From assembly GCF_020905375.1 (NCBI RefSeq), contig NZ_JAJJBU010000004.1:100214-164213 (forward strand): a stretch of 64,000 bases of DNA, read 5' to 3'. The stretch's first letter is position 1. Each line of letters opens with the position of its first letter. This DNA is from Arthrobacter cryoconiti. Its GTDB lineage: Bacteria > Actinomycetota > Actinomycetes > Actinomycetales > Micrococcaceae. Positions 8,566 to 17,803 of the stretch are shown in pieces. The notes below the pieces were generated by a model. It was not told where the DNA came from, ran no database searches, and saw nothing but the letters and a program-made list of their open reading frames with translations. The position numbers and the translations under genes are program-made.

Positions 8566-9633
8566 TTAGGCCGGCGTATTGGGAGCTGGCACTCTCACCA
8601 GCACGGCCTGATGTTCCACCCGGACCTTGACCAACGTGGCTTTTCCACAGGGATCGCCGTCTGCTTGGGTTTCCACCGGCATAACTGTGCGGATGACGAG
8701 TTGCTGCGATCGGTAGAAGTCAATGACAGGCAGGTGATTCTTGTGCTGGAATACGACCTTGCCCGCCATGGCGAGCCAGCCGATGGCACTTCGCGGGCTG
8801 ACAACCACCACGTCGAGAACACCATCATCAATGAGGGCCCCGGGAACGAAGTCAATCCCACCTGGCAGTAGTCCGCAGTTTGCGAACAGCACGGAGCGTA
8901 CCTTTCGCTGCTGCGCTGGCTGGTCGTCCAGTGCAATGCTGATCTTTTTGCGCCGCCCCGCCATGTGTCGCAGGCCCGCCTCGCTGTACGCAAGCCACCC
9001 CACTGACTTCTTGAGCTTGCTATTGGTGTCATTCATGACCTCGGCATCCATGCCCAGTCCAGCTATAACCATAAAAGAGTGTTTAGACACACTTCCCGTG
9101 ACTTCGTTCTCAAGCTCCATCAGTCCGGAGTCGATGTGCCTTTGATGGCCAAACAGGGCAACCTGTACGTTGGCAGCAATATCGTTGACATCCAACTTCA
9201 GGTTCCGGGCCAGCAAGTTACCCGTCCCTAGCGGAATGATCCCGAGCGGCACATCGGTGTGGCGCAGAGTTTCGCCAACCGCTCGCACAGTTCCGTCTCC
9301 GCCGCCGGCAATGACAACGTCGGCCTTGGCCAGCAGAGCTGCCTTTGCCATGGCATGTCCTGGATCCTGGGCCGTCGTTTCCATGAAGATGGGCTCCGGC
9401 CAGCCAGCCAGGGACGTTGAACGCAGCAGTAGAGACTTAGCAGCTTCAGTGCCAGCTTTTAGGGGGTTGTAGACGAAAACTACTTGCTGGGCGAGCGTTT
9501 GGACCTTGTGCGGGGATTCCGCTACGGCACTTCGGGTGTGCTTTTGGGCAAGCTTGCGCACCCCCAACCAGCTGAAGCCAGCAATGAGTAGGAACGCGGC
9601 CACAATGATGATGACGAGGACTTCAGTAGGCAT
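8566..9633 (-). CDS. Diacylglycerol kinase / YegS-like lipid kinase with N-terminal membrane anchor
   Basis: Residues 4-23 form one transmembrane helix. The catalytic domain begins VVFVYNPLKAG near residue 50 and contains the nucleotide-binding GGGDGT motif and the PLGTGN segment of the DAGK/NAD-kinase-like fold. Such enzymes phosphorylate diacylglycerol or a related lipid at the inner face of the membrane; the exact lipid cannot be read from sequence. The membrane anchor is common in actinobacterial members. It is divergent from serS, the usual neighbour in this group. Confidence 0.86.
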   Translation of the reverse strand: MPTEVLVIIIVAAFLLIAGFSWLGVRKLAQKHTRSAVAESPHKVQTLAQQVVFVYNPLKAGTEAAKSLLLRSTSLAGWPEPIFMETTAQDPGHAMAKAALLAKADVVIAGGGDGTVRAVGETLRHTDVPLGIIPLGTGNLLARNLKLDVNDIAANVQVALFGHQRHIDSGLMELENEVTGSVSKHSFMVIAGLGMDAEVMNDTNSKLKKSVGWLAYSEAGLRHMAGRRKKISIALDDQPAQQRKVRSVLFANCGLLPGGIDFVPGALIDDGVLDVVVVSPRSAIGWLAMAGKVVFQHKNHLPVIDFYRSQQLVIRTVMPVETQADGDPCGKATLVKVRVEHQAVLVRVPAPNTPA

Positions 9634-9684
9634 GATTCTCTAACCATAGCGGTTCGGCTTGTTTTGATTGGATAGGCTTAGCAG

Positions 9685-10962
9685 GTGATCGATGTAAGAG
9701 ACCTCTGTGAAAACCCTGAAAAATTTCGTGACAGCCAGCGCGTGCGCGGTGCCGACGTGTCCGTTGTGGACGCGATCATCGCCGCAGACGCTGAGCGGAA
9801 GTCCACGATCGGCTCCTTTGAATCCCTGCGTTCCGAGCAGAAAGTGTTCGGTAAGCGGGTTGCCGCAGCCAAGGGCGAGGAAAAACAGGCTCTACTAGCA
9901 GAGGTGAAGGAACTGGCTACGGCGGTCAAAGCAGCCTCCAGCGCATCGGAGGCGGCTAGTGCCACTGCGGACGCGCTTGTCCGGGCGCTGCCCAATTTGG
10001 TCTCCGACGGTGTCCCTGCAGGCGGTGAAGACGACTTCATAGTTGTCAAGACTGTTGGCACACCCCGTGAATTCCCCGATTTTGAGCCCCGTGACCACCT
10101 GGAAATTGGTGAGCTCATTGGTGCGATCGATATGGAACGCGGCGCCAAAGTCTCCGGATCACGTTTCTACTTCCTCAAAGGTGTGGGTGCGCGCTTGGAA
10201 ATGGCGCTGCTACAGATGGCCATGGATCAGGCAATAGCTGCCGGGTTCACGCCCATGATCACGCCTACGTTGGTCCGTCCAGAAACCATGGCTGGAACCG
10301 GTTTTGACGTCAAGCACGACGCCGAGATCTACCGTCTGGCGGAGGATGATCTTTACTTGGTGGGAACCTCCGAAGTCGCCCTGGCCGGCTATCACTCCGA
10401 TGAAATCATCGACGTTGAAGAACCTATCCGGTTCGCAGGCTGGTCATCTTGCTACCGTCGCGAGGCTGGAGCATCTGGTAAGGACACGCGCGGCATCATC
10501 CGCGTTCACCAGTTCAACAAGGTGGAAATGTTTGTCTACACCACCGTTGAAAAAGCGGCCGAGGAGCACCAGCGTTTGCTGGCTTGGGAAGAAGAGATGC
10601 TGGCGAAGGTTGAATTGCCCTACCGTGTCATTGACACGGCAGCCGGGGATCTGGGCAACTCCGCCGCCCGCAAGTTTGACTGCGAGGCGTGGGTTCCCAC
10701 ACAGTCCGCTTACCGTGAGCTGACGTCCACATCCAACTGCACCACGTACCAGGCGCGCCGGTTGAATATACGTGAACGCATGGCCGTGGACGACGGCGGC
10801 AAGGCTGGCACCCGCGCTGTTGCAACACTCAACGGGACGTTGGCTACGACGCGGTGGATCGTCGCAATCTTGGAGCATCACCAAAACGCTGACGGTTCCG
10901 TCACCGTCCCCGTGGCACTGCGGAAGTACTTGGGCGGACTGGAAGTATTCCCCGTACTGTAA
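9685..10962 (+). CDS. serS: Seryl-tRNA synthetase
   Basis: This is a class II aminoacyl-tRNA synthetase of 425 residues that charges tRNA-Ser and tRNA-Sec-type acceptors with serine. The first ~110 residues form the antiparallel coiled-coil arm that contacts the long variable arm of tRNA-Ser. The class II core shows motif 2 ([15 protein letters not shown]) and motif 3 ([19 protein letters not shown]). The GTG start at 9685 gives [12 protein letters not shown], the normal N-terminus. A very long hairpin follows the gene. Confidence 0.96.
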   Translation: MIDVRDLCENPEKFRDSQRVRGADVSVVDAIIAADAERKSTIGSFESLRSEQKVFGKRVAAAKGEEKQALLAEVKELATAVKAASSASEAASATADALVRALPNLVSDGVPAGGEDDFIVVKTVGTPREFPDFEPRDHLEIGELIGAIDMERGAKVSGSRFYFLKGVGARLEMALLQMAMDQAIAAGFTPMITPTLVRPETMAGTGFDVKHDAEIYRLAEDDLYLVGTSEVALAGYHSDEIIDVEEPIRFAGWSSCYRREAGASGKDTRGIIRVHQFNKVEMFVYTTVEKAAEEHQRLLAWEEEMLAKVELPYRVIDTAAGDLGNSAARKFDCEAWVPTQSAYRELTSTSNCTTYQARRLNIRERMAVDDGGKAGTRAVATLNGTLATTRWIVAILEHHQNADGSVTVPVALRKYLGGLEVFPVL

Positions 10963-10979
10963 GCTCGTTCAAATTCACG

Positions 10980-11054
10980 AACGAGTGAACGCCGGGTGAA
11001 TATCCACAATGTGCACATCATTGTGGATATTCACCCGGCGTTCACTCGTTTTTT
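10980..11054. terminator. Exceptionally long bidirectional terminator (32-bp perfect stem)
   Basis: The arm at 10980-11011 is the exact reverse complement of 11019-11050, leaving a seven-base loop (TGCACAT). The right arm runs into six T residues. The hairpin separates convergent serS and the drug exporter gene. A stem of 32 perfect base pairs is far longer than a typical terminator. Confidence 0.88.
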
Positions 11055-11060
11055 GTATTC

Positions 11061-12485
11061 TTATGCGTCCACGCGTTCCTGGAGTTCGACTCCGGCCAGT
11101 TGCTCAGCGAGCTCCCGGGAACGGCGCAGGGAGGGCATCCAGAACGCGGCAACAAGAGCCAACCCCAGAACGGCGGAGCCTACCCAGACTGCTGGGATGG
11201 CGGCATCGACGTAGCCCCCAGGGGTCAGCTGTCCGCCCGCGCCAGTAAATACTGCGCTCAGAACGGCCACGCCTAAGGCCACACCGACCTCCCGTAAAAC
11301 GGAGTTGGTACCGGATGCCTTGGCGTGATCATCCTCTTTCATATTTGCCAGGATCGCCGTCGCCATCGGGGCAAATGCTAGTCCCATCCCCAGACCAGCC
11401 GCCACGAATCCGGGGACCAGGAGCGCATAAGGCGCATCGACGGACAGTGTGGTGGCCAGCCAAGCCATGGCGGCCGTCAGTAGTGCCATTCCGGCGATGA
11501 TGAGTGTGCGTGTCCCGAACCGTGGTGCTAGCATACCGGCCAACGGCGCCACCACCATGGGTGCCAGCGTCCACGGCATTGTCAGTATTGCGGCCTCTAG
11601 CGGGCTATATCCCTGGACGACCTGTAGGAATTGGATCAGGATGAATACCGAGCCGAAGATACCGAAGCTGAAGGTCAGGCCCACAATATTTGCCACGGTG
11701 AAACTGCGGTCCCGGAAGAGCCGCAACGGCATTAGTGGGTTTGTGGTGTGGGATTCCCACAGTACGAACGCCACCAGCAGCACGCCACCGCCCACCAAAG
11801 GTAGGACAACCTCGGTACTTGACCAGCCGGCGTCGTTCCCATGGACGATCCCGAAGACCAAGCCCAGAAGCCCAAAGCCGGAAAGGAGCAGGCCAACGAC
11901 GTCGGCGCGAACCCGGGCGCCGAAACTGTTTGGCAGCGCCAGTAGCACCAGGGCGACCGAGATAACGCCGATGGGCACATTGATCCAGAAGATCGCCTGC
12001 CAGCTCCACCCCTCGACGACGGCCCCGCCGATCAGCGGCCCGAGCGCAACGCCTATTCCGGACACGCCGCCCCAAATACCAATGGCAAGTGGACGGAGCG
12101 CGGTACTTACGGAGCCTGCGAGCAGGGTCAGTGAAAGTGGCATGATCGCAGCTGCACCAAGGCCTTGGAAGGCGCGGGCAGCAATGAGTTGTGAGGGGTC
12201 GTGGCTAAGAGCGGATGCGGCTGAGGCGAGAGTGAATATCGCAATGCCAGCGACGAAGACGTGGCGGCGTCCAAATCTGTCGCCCAATCCGACGGCGAGC
12301 ATCATAAAAACCGCGAAACTCAGGGAGTAGGCGTTAACAATCCACTGCAATTCCTCCACGCTTGCGCCGATTTTTTCGTGGATGACGGGAAGGGCGTTGA
12401 TGACCACCAAGTTATCCAATGAGGCCATGAAAACGGGGATTGAGGCAGCCGTGATTGCGAGCCAGGCGGGAATCGTACGTTTCAC
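11061..12485 (-). CDS. MFS drug exporter, DHA2 (EmrB/QacA-like) family
   Basis: This is a 474-residue membrane protein with about 14 hydrophobic segments. The sequence MASLDNLVVINALPVI near residue 20 is the DHA2 motif D1 (LDxTxVNVALP-like), LGDRFGRRHVFV is motif A after helix 2, and GVSGIGVALGPLIGG is motif C of exporters. It would pump drugs out of the cell in exchange for protons; the substrate is unknown. The start is a GTG with a modest AGG box. The divergent TetR gene and the two palindromes between them suggest local repression relieved by the drug. Confidence 0.9.
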   Translation of the reverse strand: MKRTIPAWLAITAASIPVFMASLDNLVVINALPVIHEKIGASVEELQWIVNAYSLSFAVFMMLAVGLGDRFGRRHVFVAGIAIFTLASAASALSHDPSQLIAARAFQGLGAAAIMPLSLTLLAGSVSTALRPLAIGIWGGVSGIGVALGPLIGGAVVEGWSWQAIFWINVPIGVISVALVLLALPNSFGARVRADVVGLLLSGFGLLGLVFGIVHGNDAGWSSTEVVLPLVGGGVLLVAFVLWESHTTNPLMPLRLFRDRSFTVANIVGLTFSFGIFGSVFILIQFLQVVQGYSPLEAAILTMPWTLAPMVVAPLAGMLAPRFGTRTLIIAGMALLTAAMAWLATTLSVDAPYALLVPGFVAAGLGMGLAFAPMATAILANMKEDDHAKASGTNSVLREVGVALGVAVLSAVFTGAGGQLTPGGYVDAAIPAVWVGSAVLGLALVAAFWMPSLRRSRELAEQLAGVELQERVDA

Positions 12486-12512
12486 GAGAAACCTAACGTC
12501 TCAAAGATTGAG

Positions 12513-12560
12513 GTAATCGAATGATTACTTAATTATCGAACTTAGTTATCAACTGATAAC
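12513..12560. promoter_or_regulatory. Twin TetR operators between exporter and regulator
   Basis: Two 16-bp palindromes share one plan: GTAATC-GAAT-GATTAC at 12513-12528 and GTTATC-AACT-GATAAC at 12545-12560, with consensus GTWATC-N4-GATWAC. Their centres are 32 bases apart, about three helical turns, so they lie on the same DNA face. A weak TTGAGG-N17-AATTAT promoter (12508-12536) toward tetR has the first operator in its spacer. Binding by the adjacent TetR protein is inferred. Confidence 0.7.
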
Positions 12561-13247
12561 ATGTCAAGTGTGGCCATCAAAAAAGTCGAAAATGTACCGA
12601 CACCCCGGATGCCGGCGTCCGAGCGGCGCGAGCTGATCTTAGGCGCCGCGACGGTCGTCTTTGGCGAGCGTGGATATGCGGGAGCCACGACGGACCAAGT
12701 GGCCCGTGCTGCAGCCATCAGCCAGCCCTACGTGGTGCGTATGTTCGGCACCAAAGAGAATCTGTTTCTGGAGGCCATGGACCGGGCGCTTGCGAAGCTC
12801 TTCACTCAGTTTCGTGCTGTCATTGCCGCCTACGACGCCGGAGAACTGGGCGTGCAAGTAGCTGAGTTGGACGGGGATCTTCTAGGCACCAGGGCGGGAG
12901 AGCTTACGGGCCTACTAGCGCGTGCTTATGCCGACCTGATCCAGGACCGTGGCATCTTAATGGTGCTCATGCAGTCGTTCGTCACTGGACACGAACCGGT
13001 GATCGGCCCCCGTGCGCGAGCGGCATTTTTGGCACTTTACCGTCTAGTTTGCGACGAGGCTGGCCTGGGTTCGCAGGAGGCCAGCGATTTCCTGGCCCAA
13101 GGCATGCTCATGAACACTCTCATCAGCTTGCGGCTACCTGAATTCTACGGATCGGATGCCACCGCCGATGACCTCCTTGAATGCACGCTAAAGTCCAAGC
13201 TGAGCATCGTACTATCCGCCAATCGGAACCAATCGACCCCGAACTGA
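12561..13247 (+). CDS. TetR-family regulator, divergent from DHA2 exporter
   Basis: The 228-residue protein has the TetR DNA-binding domain at about residues 20-65 (RRELILGAATVVFGERGYAG, then the recognition helix ISQPYVVRMFGTKENLF), with a longer all-helical ligand-binding domain behind it. It most likely represses the neighbouring exporter. The ATG at 12561 touches the end of the second operator, leaving no room for a ribosome site, so either the mRNA is leaderless or a start further in (ATG 12609) is used. Confidence 0.88.
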   Translation: MSSVAIKKVENVPTPRMPASERRELILGAATVVFGERGYAGATTDQVARAAAISQPYVVRMFGTKENLFLEAMDRALAKLFTQFRAVIAAYDAGELGVQVAELDGDLLGTRAGELTGLLARAYADLIQDRGILMVLMQSFVTGHEPVIGPRARAAFLALYRLVCDEAGLGSQEASDFLAQGMLMNTLISLRLPEFYGSDATADDLLECTLKSKLSIVLSANRNQSTPN

Positions 13248-13340
13248 CCCACCCTTGTGCAGCATTGATTCACCTGCCGTTCACGTAAACTGTGGGCTCT
13301 TTCATAGGGCAAGAGGGCTTCTCTCTGGTTCACTTGATAC

Positions 13341-14234
13341 ATGACAACGACATTTACAATCGCCGTTTCTGGCACCGATGACCAGAAAATCGCAGCCCCG
13401 GCCGCTGCAACATCCGCACACCGCCTCGTCGCTCTCGACGTGGATGGAACCTTAGTTGACCATGACGGCAACATGAGCGACGCCGTTCGTTTGGCAGCCC
13501 GCGCCGTGGTGGAGGCTGGACACGAGGTCATCATCGCCACCGGACGTTCTCTAGGCGCAGTGCTGCCCGTAGTTGAGCAGGTGGGGCTGGTTAGTGGCTA
13601 TGCAGTCTGTTCCAACGGTGGTGTGACACTAAGGCTGGATCCATCCTTGGAACTTGGCTACGAGATCATCAACCGTGAGACTTTTAGCCCCCGCGCAGCC
13701 CTCACCACATTGCGGGAGAAGATTCCAGGTGCGCGTTTTGCGGTGGAGGATGCCAACGGCAACTTTCTCTCCACTTCCCGTTTTCAAGACCCTAGCTTTG
13801 GCATCATGGCCCGCGGCGTTGACTTTCACCACCTCTTAGAAGCGCAGGCAGTACGAGTGGTGGTCAACAGTGCTGAAGCGAGCACAGCCGAGTTCACAGC
13901 TGCCATCGAAGCTGCCGGACTGCAGGGCGTCACCTATGCCGTTGGGTGGAGCGCCTGGCTGGATATTGCCGCCGCCGGCATCACGAAGGCCACAGCGCTG
14001 GAAAAGCTGCGGGCCCATTTAGGCATTCACACCTCCCGGACAGTGGCGGTAGGCGACGGGTCAAATGACATAGAAATGCTGCGCTGGGCCAACCGAGGCG
14101 TGGCCATGGGCCAGGCGGAAGCCCATATTCAGGCTGCTGCTAACGAAGTTACGGCATCCGTCTACGACGACGGTGCCGCAACAGTCCTGCACAGCATCCT
14201 CAACCCCCACCCTGCCAACGCTCGGTTACTTTAG
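13341..14234 (+). CDS. HAD-superfamily phosphatase, Cof/YbiV-like subfamily
   Basis: The protein begins with a non-conserved stretch and then motif I, LVALDVDGTLV, whose first aspartate is the nucleophile. A threonine/serine motif II (IIATGRS), a conserved lysine (GITKATALEKL) and the GDGSNDIEML motif III/IV close the active site. The central cap is the type IIB cap of Cof-type sugar-phosphate phosphatases; the substrate is unknown. The last residues (ANARLL and the stop codon) are written by the first unit of a 32-bp repeat that continues downstream. Confidence 0.85.
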   Translation: MTTTFTIAVSGTDDQKIAAPAAATSAHRLVALDVDGTLVDHDGNMSDAVRLAARAVVEAGHEVIIATGRSLGAVLPVVEQVGLVSGYAVCSNGGVTLRLDPSLELGYEIINRETFSPRAALTTLREKIPGARFAVEDANGNFLSTSRFQDPSFGIMARGVDFHHLLEAQAVRVVVNSAEASTAEFTAAIEAAGLQGVTYAVGWSAWLDIAAAGITKATALEKLRAHLGIHTSRTVAVGDGSNDIEMLRWANRGVAMGQAEAHIQAAANEVTASVYDDGAATVLHSILNPHPANARLL

Positions 14235-14309
14235 GGCCACTTTCTGCCAACGCTCCCTCACCTTTGGGGGTGTTTTGGCCAACGCTCCCGCAATGTGGGG
14301 ATCAGCTTG
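14214..14309. repeat. Three degenerate 32-bp tandem units (GCCAACGCTC family)
   Basis: Units start at 14214, 14246 and 14278, exactly 32 bases apart, each opening with GCCAACGCTC followed by a run of G about ten bases later (CGGTTACTTTAGGG, CCTCACCTTTGGGGG, CCGCAATGTGGGG). The first unit overlaps the 3' end of the HAD gene. The same core, CAACGCTCGGTTACTTT, recurs downstream of clpC with the same period. Confidence 0.8.
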
Positions 14310-14331
14310 ATTCCCTAGGATGCGGCACGAA

Positions 14332-14365
14332 GAAGGACGGCACCCCAGTGGAGGCACCGTCCTTC
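14332..14365. terminator. Hairpin downstream of ppa
   Basis: GAAGGACGG (14332-14340) and CCGTCCTTC (14357-14365) are perfect 9-bp arms with a 16-base loop. The hairpin sits between the convergent HAD and ppa genes. There is no clear T run on the ppa side, so termination strength is uncertain. Confidence 0.5.
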
Positions 14366-14395
14366 CTCGTTCACAATACTGTTCGCAATAAGGGT

Positions 14396-14884
14396 TTAGT
14401 GCTCTTGCGTCCCAAAGCGCTTGATGGATGCTTCCAGCTCGGCCTCTGCGCCCGCACGGTCAGACCAGCCGTCTGCCTTGACCCACTTACCGGGCTCCAG
14501 ATCCTTGTAGGAAGTAAAGAAGTGCTCGATTTCCTTGAGTAGGAAAGGGTCCAAGTCGCTGGCTTCTTGGATGTGATCGAAGCGTTTGTCGGCAGGCACA
14601 CACAAGAGCTTTGCGTCTCCGCCAGCTTCGTCGTCCATGTTGAAAATTGCGATGGGACGGGCTTCCATGACAATTCCGGGGAACAGGTCGACGTCGGGGT
14701 ACCAGACTAACGCGTCCAGAGGGTCGCCATCCTCGCCGAGGGTATTATCAAAAAAGCCGTAATGCGCGGGGTATTGCATGGAGGTGAAGAGCACACGATC
14801 CAGGCGCACGCGGCCGGTCTCGTGGTCGACTTCGTACTTGACGCGTGATCCACGCGGGATCTCAATGGTGACGTCGTGCTTCAT
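14396..14884 (-). CDS. ppa: Inorganic pyrophosphatase (family I, soluble)
   Basis: The 162-residue enzyme hydrolyses pyrophosphate to two phosphates, pulling biosynthetic reactions forward. The family signature [11 protein letters not shown] carries the Mg2+-binding aspartates, and the N-terminal [14 protein letters not shown] and [11 protein letters not shown] segments are typical. Length is normal for bacterial family I enzymes. It is a single gene, divergent from dacB with a 260-base gap that holds three copies of a 9-bp repeat. Confidence 0.95.
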   Translation of the reverse strand: MKHDVTIEIPRGSRVKYEVDHETGRVRLDRVLFTSMQYPAHYGFFDNTLGEDGDPLDALVWYPDVDLFPGIVMEARPIAIFNMDDEAGGDAKLLCVPADKRFDHIQEASDLDPFLLKEIEHFFTSYKDLEPGKWVKADGWSDRAGAEAELEASIKRFGTQEH

Positions 14885-14922
14885 CTAGTGCTCCTGATCA
14901 TGTTGGCGGCCCTGTCTAGGCT

Positions 14923-14949
14923 GTGCTGGTCGTGCTGGTCGTGCTGGTC
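14923..14949. repeat. Short tandem repeat, 3 x 9 bp (GTGCTGGTC)
   Basis: Three exact GTGCTGGTC units run from 14923 to 14949 and decay into GTGCTGTGCTGCTGG. They lie in the non-coding gap between ppa and dacB. A short chance open frame crosses them, but I do not regard it as a gene. Confidence 0.75.
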
Positions 14950-15145
14950 GTGCTGTGCTGCTGGTGCGGCGACGGTGGCGCGGCCGCAAGCGTCCCATCG
15001 CGTAAACTAATCTCCATATCAGGATATAGGCCGACATTGCTGGGCCGAAACTCTGCCACTTTCCACCCGAGTCATTTGGCCGGGAGTAAATCTGCCTGTG
15101 CGCCGTGACTGCCGGGCCCCGCCATGAACAGGAAACAGCCGCTGT

Positions 15146-16540
15146 ATGGGACGCACGTCAAGAACCGTGACGAGTGCACTGTTGGTGCTTGCTCTAGCTG
15201 CGATCACGGTCCCGGTGGGTATCAACCTGGTCCCGGTGCTGCTGGCGAATGAGCCGGCGGTCGTGAGCGTCCTCCCCGCAGCTCAGTTAGCACCCACTTC
15301 CCTGAGCGCCATTCAGGGGATTTCCTCGGTCTCGCCGCAGGCTCCTCTTCCCGATCCCGCACAGTTGGCGAAGGACCTCAATACTGCGCTGGCGTTCGAC
15401 GGCGGTACGTTTAGCGCGCAGGTCAGTGACGCCATCACAGGCCAGACTCTCTACAGCAAGGACGGCGAGGAGCCGGGCATACCGGCGTCGAACTTGAAAC
15501 TGCTCACCTCGGCTGCGGCGCTGAAATCGCTTGGCGCCACCACACGCATGAGCACCACGGTCTTGGCGGGGACGACGCCGGGGAGCCTGGTGCTGCGAGC
15601 TGGCGGGGACGCGATGCTGGCTGAGGGCGAGAGCAAACCCTCCGCCGTGATGGGCCATGCCGGCCTCGAAACGCTGGCCCGGGAAACCGCCGTCGCACTA
15701 GCAAAAACAGGAACTGCGGGACCTGTCACCTTGTCCATTGACGATTCCCTCTTTAGCGGTCCGGCGCTGAATCCGGGCTGGGATATCGAAGACGTCAATG
15801 CCGGGGAGATCGCCCCGATTTACCCCATGGCTCTTTACGCGGGAAGGACGGCACCAAACCAGCCGGCACCGCGTCCGGTGGACTCCGGTATTGCCGTGGC
15901 TACAGCTTTCGCCGCAGCGTTGGAAAAGGCGGGGGTCGCCACCACGGGTACCATCACACGCACCTCGACCGCCACGGACAACGTATTGGCCAAGGTGGAA
16001 TCGGCGACAGTCGCCGCACAAGTGCAGTATCTACTCGTCGAATCAGATAATTACCTAGCTGAAGTGATGGGCCGGCTGGTGGCTGTGAAAGAAAAGCAAC
16101 CGGGAAGCGCTGTTGGAGCCACCAAAGCCGTCCGCAGCGTCCTCACGGGGTTAGGACTGTCTTTAGACGCGGTGACCATGGTGGACAATTGCGGGTTGGC
16201 GCTAGGGAATTTGATCAGCGCCCACGATCTTGTCAAAACTGTTTCTCTCCTGCTCGCGAGTGAGGGAACTGACGTGGGCCAGGCCGTGGCCGGCTTGCCG
16301 ATCGCAGGATTGAATGGGACCTTGAACGGGCGATTCGCTTCGGCTCCTTCATTATCGGCCGCCGGAGTAGTCCGGGCGAAAACGGGGACGTTGCGCACGG
16401 TCTCCGCCTTGAGCGGGTATGTGCTCAACGCCCAGGGGCGGTTGCTGGTGTTCTCCATCATGGGCAACAACCTGACTGCTGGGCCGGCATCCGCCATCCC
16501 CACCATCGACGCTGCCGCAACTGTTCTAGCCAAGAGCTAG
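15146..16540 (+). CDS. dacB: D-alanyl-D-alanine carboxypeptidase/endopeptidase (PBP4 type, peptidase S13)
   Basis: The protein trims D-alanine from peptidoglycan stem peptides outside the membrane. An N-terminal hydrophobic segment (ALLVLALAAITVPVG) serves as signal peptide or anchor. The three penicillin-binding motifs are all present: SNLK at residues 115-118, with Ser115 as nucleophile, SDN at 300-302 and KTG at 412-414. It heads the actinobacterial block dacB-metalloprotease-tilS-hpt. Confidence 0.92.
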   Translation: MGRTSRTVTSALLVLALAAITVPVGINLVPVLLANEPAVVSVLPAAQLAPTSLSAIQGISSVSPQAPLPDPAQLAKDLNTALAFDGGTFSAQVSDAITGQTLYSKDGEEPGIPASNLKLLTSAAALKSLGATTRMSTTVLAGTTPGSLVLRAGGDAMLAEGESKPSAVMGHAGLETLARETAVALAKTGTAGPVTLSIDDSLFSGPALNPGWDIEDVNAGEIAPIYPMALYAGRTAPNQPAPRPVDSGIAVATAFAAALEKAGVATTGTITRTSTATDNVLAKVESATVAAQVQYLLVESDNYLAEVMGRLVAVKEKQPGSAVGATKAVRSVLTGLGLSLDAVTMVDNCGLALGNLISAHDLVKTVSLLLASEGTDVGQAVAGLPIAGLNGTLNGRFASAPSLSAAGVVRAKTGTLRTVSALSGYVLNAQGRLLVFSIMGNNLTAGPASAIPTIDAAATVLAKS

Positions 16541-16597
16541 CTCCAGGACTTAGCCGTTTGCGGCGCACTTGGGTTAGCGTGCGAGAAATGTGATCTG

Positions 16598-17800
16598 ATG
16601 GGAAACATGAGCCCGCAATCGAGTGCACCGACATCCCCCTCTGCCACTGCTGGAATGGTCAATTGGGAGCTAGCCGCCGCTACCGCGGCGAAACTTTCCC
16701 CAGCAGGTCCGGTAATGACGGGCGTAGAAATTGCCAAAGCGGTGGAGAATCTGCATCTCATGGCCGAAAAATCCGTCCAGCACGTTCATCAGATCAGTAA
16801 GTTGGATGCTGCACACGATCTGCGCGACTCCGAAGTGCTGGTGGTGGACCGTGCCTCGTGGGCCAAGGCCAATACACAAAGCTTCGCCGTCATGATGGAC
16901 CCCATCATGGGTGCTCTGGCGGCCAAGGCGGCCACGACACAGAAAGGCACCGGACCCGCCGCTGTGGGTTCTACGATCACTGGTGCTCAACTGGGTGCCG
17001 CGCTCGCATTTCTTTCCAGCAAGGTCTTGGGCCAGTACGATCCCTTTTCCGCGCTAGGGCAACATGGGGGCAACAGCGCTGCCAGCGGTGTTGCCCCAAC
17101 AGCGCCCGGCGGACGGTTGCTGCTGGTGGCGCCAAACATCATCACCGTGGAGCGCGAACTAAAAGTTGATACGAGCGACTTTCGCTTGTGGGTGTGCCTC
17201 CATGAACAAACGCACAGAGTGCAGTTCGCCGCCGCACCGTGGCTACGCCACTACATGCTCGGCGAAATCGAAAAGCTCGGCGGGTTGCTGGTCGGAGATT
17301 CGGATAATCTAGGCGAGCGGATTCGCCAGGCAGCCAAGTCGCTGGGCGGACAAATCGGCAAGGGTGATCACAAAGGATCCGGCGAGCCGGACCAGCAAGG
17401 CGAAAATGTGCCGAGCCGTGGCGGCGTCTTGGACTTACTTTCGGACCCCGCACAAATGGCGGCGCTTTCCCAAGTTACCGCAGTCATGAGCCTGCTCGAA
17501 GGCCATGCCAACGTGGTCATGGACGGCGTGGACCAGCAGATAGTACCGTCGGTGCGCACCATCCGGCAGCGTTTTAACAGCCGAGGCAAGGACCGGGGCG
17601 TCATCGAGAAGTTCATTAGAAACCTCATGGGCCTCGATGCAAAAATGCGTCAATACAGTGATGGCGCGAAATTTGTCCGCGAGGTGGTGGCGCTGGTTGG
17701 CATGGATGGTTTTAATACCGTCTGGCGACAGGAGGGAAACCTCCCTACAGAAGCTGAAATCCACAGTGCCCGCCTGTGGGTGGACCGGATGGGGCTATAG
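16598..17800 (+). CDS. Zinc-dependent metalloprotease-like protein, DUF2342 family
   Basis: The 400-residue protein has the HExxH-type zinc motif HEQTH at residues 202-206 inside VCLHEQTHRVQFAAAPWLRHYM, with a conserved downstream EGHANVVMDGV that probably supplies the third zinc ligand. No signal peptide or membrane segment is seen, so it appears cytosolic. This family, which database annotation has also linked to F420 metabolism, regularly sits between dacB and tilS in actinobacteria; its substrate is unknown. The stop is three bases before the tilS start. Confidence 0.85.
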   Translation: MGNMSPQSSAPTSPSATAGMVNWELAAATAAKLSPAGPVMTGVEIAKAVENLHLMAEKSVQHVHQISKLDAAHDLRDSEVLVVDRASWAKANTQSFAVMMDPIMGALAAKAATTQKGTGPAAVGSTITGAQLGAALAFLSSKVLGQYDPFSALGQHGGNSAASGVAPTAPGGRLLLVAPNIITVERELKVDTSDFRLWVCLHEQTHRVQFAAAPWLRHYMLGEIEKLGGLLVGDSDNLGERIRQAAKSLGGQIGKGDHKGSGEPDQQGENVPSRGGVLDLLSDPAQMAALSQVTAVMSLLEGHANVVMDGVDQQIVPSVRTIRQRFNSRGKDRGVIEKFIRNLMGLDAKMRQYSDGAKFVREVVALVGMDGFNTVWRQEGNLPTEAEIHSARLWVDRMGL

Positions 17801-17803
17801 ATC

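Noticed and set aside
11449..12330. Plus-strand 293-codon open frame
   Set aside because: It lies wholly inside the DHA2 exporter gene on the other strand and has a low-complexity composition typical of a shadow frame.
14923..15108. Small open frame across the GTGCTGGTC repeat
   Set aside because: There is no ribosome site, the composition is driven by the short repeat, and it would sit in the dacB promoter region.
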